Assembly (NCBI GenBank): GCA_023078555.1
Contig: CM041196.1
Location: 11,426,985 to 11,490,984, forward strand
DNA from: Ulva prolifera
Taxonomy: Eukaryota; Chlorophyta; Ulvophyceae; Ulvales; Ulvaceae
Direction: 5' to 3'
DNA: 64,000 bases
The notes under the pieces: model-generated
The model's database searches: none
What the model saw: the letters and a program-made list of their open reading frames with translations, nothing else
Told to the model about the DNA's origin: nothing
In this document: one piece after another, positions 56,761 to 64,000 of the stretch
How the letters are laid out: each line of letters starts with the position of its first letter
Numbering within the stretch: position 1 is the stretch's first letter
Position numbers and translations under genes: made by a program

Positions 56761-59700
56761 ATGTCTGTCGTGGGTGGTGAGGAAGCTGTAGCCTGTTGCC
56801 CTGGCGATGCCCAGCCTGACACAAGCGTTGCTGCGTTCACACCACCCGCCTGTCTGCGGCCGGCGCTGTCTCCCGTGATTGGCACGCTGATATCTCGGTC
56901 AGGCCATTTTACGGACTTGGGGCGCGTCGGCCGTAAAGGACAGCCCGGCTCTGACAGCGCTTGCGACGCTTGGTTGAATGCCGGGCTACAGGCGGTGGGC
57001 CGTATCTCGCAAACAGTAGAACAGGGCGTAGCATACGTGAAATATTCTGTAGTGCTCGCTTGTCTGCAACTCGGGGCGTGGATGCGCGAGCAGGAGGAGT
57101 TGTTGGTGCCAGCATGGGAGGGAATCTCAGCACCTCCACCTGGATGTGACGCCCCTTGTGTGTTGGCGAAGTTGTACGGTCAGAAAAAGGTGTGCCCACC
57201 CCAGACCCAGGAGGTCCGTTCTGTTTGGCCCCGACATTACACACGGGAAATGCACTGTCGGCGCCCATGCCCATCCGCCACACCCCCGCCCTTGTCACAC
57301 CCGCCCTTGTTTGTGAATTCGCCATCCCGAGTCCCCCCGGATCATGTAGGTGCCTGTAACTGGGAATGTTCGCCAGCATGCCCCACCAGCGCCCGCTCGG
57401 GCGACTACCGAATCGGGTCACGCTGGGGCTGCTGGCTCCGAGACTGTGCAACAGAGCGACAGGGCGGCGCGCGGGCTCCCGCAGTTGAAGAGCTCCAAGA
57501 AGCGGAAACAGCCCGATGCCCCCCCGAAGGAACACGGCAGTATGAAATCCCCCCCCCCCCCCCCCCCCCCCTCTACGACACTTGTGTACTGTCGACAGTG
57601 CCTCCCTGTCGCCGTGTTTCCGACAGTTGCACGTGGTGTATCACGTTGTGTGAGCGGGGTGTGTTTTGTAGAGTACTACGTCGCCACTCCTCGGGCCATG
57701 TTGTGGGCCTGGTGCTTTTTCTTCAGTGGCCTCCCCCCAGACGCTCAGTGCATGGACGTGCCCAGCACCAAGCGTTCAGAGGCCGAGGAGGGGACGGGCG
57801 GTAAAAAGGGCAAAGCCAAACTTAAGGTGCCCGAGCCCACCTGCAACGTGCCGGTGGGTTGTAACCCCCTGTGCTCGTTGTTTTTGTACGAGAAGACGAG
57901 GGCGGCACTTCTCTGCTCTGAAAGCGGGAGGTCTCCAAGCGATGAATTGGCAGTGAAGGTCTACCAGGAGACAGCTTGCCGATCCGTCCTGTCAGGGCAC
58001 AAGGGTGAGGTGTCCAAAGCGGTGACAAACTTGGCCGCCGGTGGGAGTCTGCTTACCGACATCCACACATTCTACCCTCATCTCATAGACGTACATGTGC
58101 GTTCCTCCTCTCTGGGCACCCTCTACAAACTTGCCTGGCGCATGTGACGTTGACCAGTAGCCTATCGCTGTTGTCCCCATTCCGGCCTTGCGTGTGTCCT
58201 TTTCGCCCAATCGGGGAATCAGGTCAGGGGTGCAGCGATTTAGCAAACAGACCGTCTGCAGGACATTGACATCATCGGGGAGTTTGTTGCGGCCGTCTAT
58301 AATCTGGCCCCTTTTGTTGTGGAGTACGCAGCGGCACACCCTCTGCTGAATCCGAGGCTGGTGTGGCTCCTTCAAATACGAATCTCCCTGTAGCCACGAC
58401 TACGGCGTGTGTTAGCTGCACATGTAGTCACTCAATCTAGGAGTTGTATACTCAACTAGCATGCAGGAGTCTGATCAATCGAGGCTTTTTGCTGAATGCT
58501 TCGCAGATGTCACGACGTTCCACCAAGCCATGCTTAGTGCCTGCGTCGCGTACATGCCAGTACGTGGGTCCTCCTGCGGGTCGGGGCTGCAGCTTTGCTT
58601 CGCCGCCTACCAGGCTATGGTGTTTGGGTGGGCGCACGCAGACCCCGATGTCAAGCAGCGGGTCCCGGGGTGGGAATATGAACCCTATCGCGAGGCCGGG
58701 CCCTGCTTTTTGGATCCTCTCATGGCGGCCATACTGGTCACCGCTGTGAACACTTCCTGTGCGTCCCTATACTGCCTCTGCCTGTTCCGAGGTGTTGCTG
58801 GTTCGGCTCCCTGGTTTGGTAGTGTACGCGATGCCTTTCCCCCGGTGGGCCTCTAAACGGTACCCCGCTTGCAGGGCTGTCACCCACCGGCGTCGGGAAC
58901 CCGGTGCACCGTTTCACCTCCCTCCTCATTGACGTCTGCCCGGGCGATACCATCTGGCATTGGGCATTGAGGGCATGGCGGTTCCTGTGCACCACCAGTG
59001 TCCCTGAGATTGAAGGTGCCGCAGATCAAGGGGGCGCAAAGAAGAAGAGTAAATTGCTTGCCCTTGTCCCAGCGTCGTTCCAGGACATTGAGGACTGGGG
59101 GTACGACGCGGCGCAAATCCTGGCTACAAGGGCTATCGTCATGGGGATGCAGGTTCCAGAATGCGCCAGGTGTGTCATGCCGCTCATGTGTGTTTTCCTG
59201 GATGCCCTGCAGTGTCATAACAGCGTTCAACAGCCCGCGTGAGACACAGCTAGGGGGATGGTTTCAAACACACTCGCTGTTTGTACAGCGGCGAGCTTGG
59301 GCACCTCCCACATTGTGTACGCCAGCAGCTACCCCCCGATGCCCTGGGTGCACCGCTGGTGTCCACTGCGGAGGGGGGTGGGAATAGTTCCACCTGCACC
59401 ACCGGCGGTGGAAAGGGATCTGGTAGCGACGTGGACAAGGGTGATGGGGACCTCGCCGGGCGCAGGGCGCAGCCCAAGCCACGGACTGGCGCGAGTGCGT
59501 CTGTCTGGGGCCTGCCAAAGGCCGCGGGGGGGGGGAGTGGTGGCAGTGGCCCCGCCGCTGCAGCCGCCGGCACTGACAACGCCGCAGCTGCGCTGTCGCA
59601 GCCGGCTCAGCAGGCAGCTGCTGCCGGGGGGGGCCTGCCGAAGCCCCGGGGTGGGGGGAGTGGTGGCAGTGGACCCGCCGCTGCAGCCGCCGGCACTGAC

Positions 59701-61598
59701 AACGCCGCAGCTGCGCTGTCGCAGCCGGCTCAGCAGGCAGCTGCTGCCGGGGGGGGCCTGCCGAAGGCCGCGGGTGGGGGGAGTGGTGGCAGTGGCCCCG
59801 CCGCTGCAGCCGCCGGCACTGACAACGCCGCAGCTGCGCTGTCGCAGCCGGCTCAGCAGGCAGCTGCTGCCGGGGGGGGCCTGCCGAAGGCCGCGGGTGG
59901 GGGGAGTGGTGGCAGTGGCCCCGCCGCTGCAGCCGCCGGCACTGACAACGCCGCAGCTGCGCTGTCGCAGCCGGCTCAGCAGGCAGCTGCTGCCGGGGGG
60001 GGCCTGCCGAAGGCCGCGGGTGGGGGGAGTGGTGGCAGTGGCCCCGCCGCTGCAGCCGCCGGCACTGACAACGCCGCAGCTGCGCTGTCGCAGCCGGCTC
60101 AGCAGGCAGCTGCTGCCGGGGGGGGCCTGCCGAAGGCCGCGGGTGGGGGGAGTGGTGGCAGTGGCCCCGCCGCTGCAGCCGCCGGCACTGACAACGCCGC
60201 AGCTGCGCTGTCGCAGCCGGCTCAGCAGGCAGCTGCTGCCGGGGGGGGCCTGCCGAAGGCCGCGGGTGGGGGGAGTGGTGGCAGTGGCCCCGCCGCTGCA
60301 GCCGCCGGCACTGACAACGCCGCAGCTGCGCTGTCGCAGCCGGCTCAGCAGGCAGCTGCTGCCGGGGGGGGCCTGCCGAAGGCCGCGGGTGGGGGGAGTG
60401 GTGGCAGTGGCCCCGCCGCTGCAGCCGCCGGCACTGACAACGCCGCAGCTGCGCTGTCGCAGCCGGCTCAGCAGGCAGCTGCTGCCGGGGGGGGCCTGCC
60501 GAAGGCCGCGGGTGGGGGGAGTGGTGGCAGTGGCCCCGCCGCTGCAGCCGCCGGCACTGACAACGCCGCAGCTGCGCTGTCGCAGCCGGCTCAGCAGGCA
60601 GCTGCTGCCGGGGGGGGCCTGCCGAAGGCCGCGGGTGGGGGGAGTGGTGGCAGTGGCCCCGCCGCTGCAGCCGCCGGCACTGACAACGCCGCAGCTGCGC
60701 TGTCGCAGCCGGCTCAGCAGGCAGCTGCTGCCGGGGGGGGCCTGCCGAAGGCCGCGGGTGGGGGGGGGGGGGGTGTCCGCAGCTAGGCCAGGATCTGGCA
60801 GCAGCTCGGGGCCCAGGGATGATTGGGGCTGCGCGTCAGGGCCACCAACGGCCCTGAACGCATCATGGCCCGACGGAGGTACCCTTCTGGGTACTCTGGC
60901 CCGCGTGTCAGGCGTTGCCCCCCCCTCTTCGGATCCATCCTCTGGGGTCTTGCCGGGGGGGGGGGGGGGGGGGGGGGGGCGGGGGGGGGGGCACCCCGGG
61001 CGTCGTGAGGTCCACCGCCTCACAGCCCCCAACGGTCGGGCCTCAGTATGACCCCGTCGACCCCACGTCGGGACCAGACCGCCCTATGTGGGACCCAGCG
61101 ACCTCGCTGGTGCCAGCCGGTCCTGGGACTCTTGTAGTATCCGTTAACAAGCAGGACCGTGGCCGCAAGACCGTCATAACCATCAATGACGATCCGCCTT
61201 CGTCCGGTCCATCCACCTGCGACAGGGAGACGAAGCTGCAGTGTGCCGCTGCCATGTGGGGGACAATGACGCGCTGCAACCCGCGTCTACAGTCACCCGG
61301 GGATGACCAGAGGATCATGCTCATGGTGGTCCTTTCTGGCCATGGGCTGATTCCAGACGCCACCACCATGAACGAGGTCCTCTTGACGAGTCAGGAGGTG
61401 TGTCGCTGGTTGTATGAGTCCCCTGTCCACCTACGTCGTCCCTGTCCGGTCCACCGTATCTACGATCCCGAAGTGTGACCTCGTGATGTGGCCTAACTGG
61501 CGCCGTGTTTGCAGTCTCCCCAAGACCCCATGAGTGAACTACGAGAGGCGCTGGGTATACTGGAGGCGGATGACGGTGACATTGCCGGCGGGGAGTAG
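56761..61598 (+). CDS. unknown multi-exon protein with low-complexity repeat region, gene E
   Basis: A chain of exons agrees in phase: 56761-57189, 57350-57539, 57741-58096, 58467-58821, 58875-59169, 59289 to about 61472, and 61515-61598 (ending EALGILEADDGDIAGGE stop). Donors are GTGTGC, GTATGA, GTGCGT, GTGTAC, GTGTGT and GTGTGA. The N-terminal exons contain a basic nuclear-localisation-like patch (SKKRKQP, GGKKGKAKLK). Then come unrecognised globular parts (FAECFADVTTFHQAMLSA; FTSLLIDVCPGDTIWHWALR). A Gly/Ala/Ser-rich region of eleven 41-residue repeats follows, then a last domain (ETKLQCAAAMWGTMTRC, IMLMVVLSGHGLIPDATTMN). Two G homopolymers in the large exon (60760-60773 and 60955-60991) shift the frame, so the exact junction is uncertain. 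Intron 2 has a C23 tract. It is convergent with the Ulp1-like gene. It could be a host gene or the main ORF of a large transposon; I recognise no family. Confidence 0.6.
59511..60759 (+). repeat. 123-bp coding minisatellite, about ten units
   Basis: Units start CCTGCCGAAGGCCGCGGGTG and recur every 123 bp (59511, 59634, 59757, 59880 and onward). They encode a 41-residue unit with GLPKAAGGGSGGSG, a run of Ala, then TDNAAAALSQPAQQ. All but the first two units are virtually identical, indicating recent homogenisation. The other strand is open for 567 codons, a by-product of the period being a multiple of three. Confidence 0.93.
60760..60991 (+). repeat. G14 and G25-C-G11 homopolymer tracts in gene E
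   Basis: G14 at 60760-60773 and G25, C, G11 at 60955-60991. The preceding repeats, the segment between and the following domain each lie in a different frame. One-base changes in these runs would restore continuity. Natural length variation or assembly error are equally possible. Confidence 0.85.
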
Positions 61599-62114
61599 GC
61601 TGCCTGTAGATTTGTAGGGAATTTGAAGGGGTTCATTGCAGTGGCGTGTGTGTGTTAGCGTGGGGGTGCGATGTGCCACAACACGGATCTGTAACCTGCA
61701 GTCCGTGTATACCTATGCAATTACTGGTGCGTATTGTCTCGAGCTGATACTTATGTTCGTGATGCCATTTCGCTGCAGCTGCACTGTACCTCGTTATCTC
61801 GAGTACTGCAGCGCTGCGGGCTGCTGCCAGGGGGGCACAGTTGACACTGTTCTGAACACAATAGGTACATAAGGCAAGACGCCGTAGTTAACCTACGGAT
61901 TTCGACTCAGTATCCCAATCGTTATCGCGTGTAAACATAACTATCCATCCTCAATGGCTTCAGTTCGCGTGCAACACATGTCTGCTGTTAGTATTACAAT
62001 CATCAAACGACTCAACTTTGTCAGTCGTTTCTGCTAAAATAACATCCGCCTGGACAGCATCAGTCATCTACTGAGCAGCGCAGCTGCTGTACTCAACATG
62101 CGCATATTCTGTAT
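61599..62114. other. convergent 3' flanks, no gene seen
   Basis: Space between the stop of gene E and the stop of the Ulp1-like gene. Only short frames. Confidence 0.45.
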
Positions 62115-64000
62115 TTATCGCCTAAGGCTTGGCAATGGCAGTTGGAATAGGGATTTATACTCGGCGTTCAGGGCCATCGCCGGCTTCTGAACACTGGGGA
62201 CAATTTCAGTCCACAATGTTGTCCTGAACCAGTGCCTGCAGACAGATGCTCCGGCGTCAGAAGACATGCCAACTATCGATGGTGCCTGGACATGGACACG
62301 CGCAACGTACATGCATTGCACTGTGGGAGGCAATTGGTGGCTGGAGCGGTACCGTAGTTCCTCTTCCGTGAGGTCCGGGCAGATAGGCTCCTTCAGGTTC
62401 ACATCCCACCTGGCATCAATTAAGATGCGTCGGGCCTCCTCTGAGCCTAGGCGACCAACGAAATCCCCTGCACGCCCCTTATTCTCCCATTCTTGTAGCA
62501 GTGTACGTGCCATGAGGACACGGTATATCACTACATGCTCCGCCTTCAACAGCTTCAGCCGGCTGACAGCCCCCCGATCCACAGCGGACCCGTCGCTGGA
62601 GGACAATACCACCATGTTCTGGCGACCCTGGTCGCACTGTTTAATGGCGTCACCCACAGCCTCTGCCATCAGGCAGGTGTGGACCCCGCAGTCAAAGGTA
62701 TTCCGCTGTTCAGGAACACCTTTCACCTGCACACCGCGCCTGTGTTCAGAGGCCCCACTTGTGGCTGGCAGGACTAGTCCGCCACACTGTGATGCGGTGT
62801 AACTGACGGCGACAGTGAGGTGACACACAGATGAGACATACCACGCGTAGCTTGAGGAGGTACTTCGGCTTCAGCGTTGGCAGGGCACTTTGTTTGGCTC
62901 CGCGCTTCGGCTGGTACTTCTGTCGACCAGGTGTCGATAACCCCTCTGGCAGTTCAGTTAGGGGGGGTACCCCCTTAAGGCCCTGACACAGCGCCAGGCT
63001 CATCACGTCTATGAGGGCAGTTGGTGCTGACGCCGACGCGTCGGCAAGTGAGTCGAACCAGCTCATTACGGGGCACTTCCCAAGCAGCAGAAGCCCTGCA
63101 TGTAGGGGTGGTTAGAGTGTCCACAGCGGCACTGTGTCATACGGCACAAACGGGGGAAGGTGGGGAAATCGGGGGGTTTTGGGGGGGGGTGTTCACATGC
63201 ACAGTCACAAGTGCATACGATGGTATTTGGAATCGCACTTGGAGAGTACACCGCTGCAAGTGCCCAGTGCTTCCCCGTTGGCACCGGGATGAGGATACAC
63301 CTTGAGTTCAGTGCGTCCGCCCTCTTCAGCCACTTGGCGAGGTGCATCAGCATTCTACGGGCCTCGGGGTCGCTGCTAGGGTCACGGGTGACCAGTCCTG
63401 CGATGTGGTCAGACGGGACCGCAATGACCCCCGGCCCGGCTAGGACAGCCGCCTTCACTACCGCATACTGCACCGGGATGGAGCTGAACCACTCTGTCAC
63501 CCAGAACTCCCGGAAGTGGTTGACAGCCAAATGTACCGTCACTTTCACGGCACCGAAAACTGCCAGGTGCACTTCAACACTGGGCACTCTAGTGCTGCCT
63601 GATGGACACTCCACGTCCACCACGTCGAGCTTCTGGCCGCGGAGGAGGTTCCCCGTGGGGGCCACGTGCGACATTTCAGCGGCCAGCCGCTTCAGCGGCC
63701 GGGCATCCGACCTCTCCGGAGCCCGGTTCATTGGCTGTCTCCCTCCCCCGCCCTCCGGTGGCAGCAAGCTCGCTGGGGACAAGAACCCCTTCCCCACGGC
63801 GGGTGGGTGAGCTGCGCCATCCCCACCGTCTGGGGTGTCCACCTCCATCGGCCCAGCGGCACCGGCTAACTGGCCCGAAGTGGATGGGCGAGCTGCGCCA
63901 TCCCCACCGTCTGGGGTGTCCACCTCCATCGGCCCAGCGGCACCGGCTAACTGGCCCGAAGTGGATGGGCGAGTTGCGCCATCCCCACCGTCTGGGGTGT
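62115..64000 (-). CDS. Ulp1/SENP (C48)-like cysteine protease (N terminus beyond window)
   Basis: Three minus exons, all phase 0: from the window edge to 63219 (donor GTATGC), 63075-62842 (donor GTATGT) and 62726-62115. The C48 catalytic triad is spread over the three exons. His is in GKHWALAAVY, Asp in MSWFDSLAD (compare the YDSL motif of the family), and Gln and Cys in EQRNTFDCGVHTC. C48 enzymes cleave SUMO or related ubiquitin-like proteins from targets; many eukaryotic transposons also carry one. The N-terminal part is a tandem of 27-residue units (MEVDTPDGGDG …) and a Pro/Arg-rich linker. The C-terminal 150 residues after the Cys are not recognised. The acceptor of exon 2 (GGGAAG) is weaker than the usual TGCAG, but the phase fits. 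The convergent arrangement with gene E suggests the two may belong together. Confidence 0.82.
63807..64000 (-). repeat. 81-bp coding tandem repeat at window edge
   Basis: Units of 81 bp (27 codons: EVDTPDGGDGAA, then a STSGQLAGAAGP part) repeat at least 2.3 times and run off the window. They code for the N-terminal region of the Ulp1-like protein. Confidence 0.9.

Noticed and set aside
59329-61032. 567-codon minus-strand frame over the minisatellite, and a second plus frame of 597 codons
   Set aside because: A repeat period of 123 (a multiple of three) keeps all frames open if one unit has no stop. The frame chosen for gene E is the one that joins in phase to upstream exons.

Overview
The window is intron-rich eukaryotic nuclear DNA of moderately high GC. 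Donor sites are dominated by GTGCG and acceptors by TGCAG, and the genes code for ABCG transporters, secreted von Willebrand A (VWA) proteins, leucine-rich-repeat proteins and Cys-rich Thr/Pro-linked proteins. Together this suggests a green alga or a similar protist; that placement is inference. No prokaryotic operon, CRISPR array or RNA gene was recognised.

Layout. 0-3.3 kb: minus-strand Cys-rich modular protein, 5' end not found. 3.3-16 kb: mostly non-coding, with short retro-insertions, perfect palindromes and a hAT-type MITE. 16.0-19.1 kb: minus-strand LRR gene. 19.8-22.4 kb: a possible BTB-like exon and a pair of nested LINE tails. 22.4-54.7 kb: a large, diverged inverted duplication. 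Its left arm holds ABCG gene A (+) and a broken VWA gene C (-). Its right arm holds VWA gene D (+) and ABCG gene B (-). The centre (about 34.8-38.2 kb) is a nest of LINE fragments, one inserted inside another. 55-56.5 kb: LINE remnant and tandem repeats. 56.8-61.6 kb: unknown multi-exon gene E carrying a 123-bp minisatellite. 62.1-64 kb: convergent minus-strand Ulp1/C48-type cysteine protease gene, cut by the window edge.

Genes A and B were reconstructed exon by exon (10 exons each). All splice phases agree, giving about 640 and 643 residues, so both look like intact half-transporters. Gene D was rebuilt the same way (7 exons, about 514 residues). Its paralogue C has an in-frame stop inside a perfect 28-bp palindrome and has lost its second VWA domain.

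The most unusual feature is a set of very short retro-insertions. The 3' tails of at least three LINE families (called A, B and C here), some only 13-76 nt long, lie between direct repeats of 11-23 bp. The two duplication arms act as an internal control: several insertions are filled in one arm and empty in the other, so they happened after the duplication.
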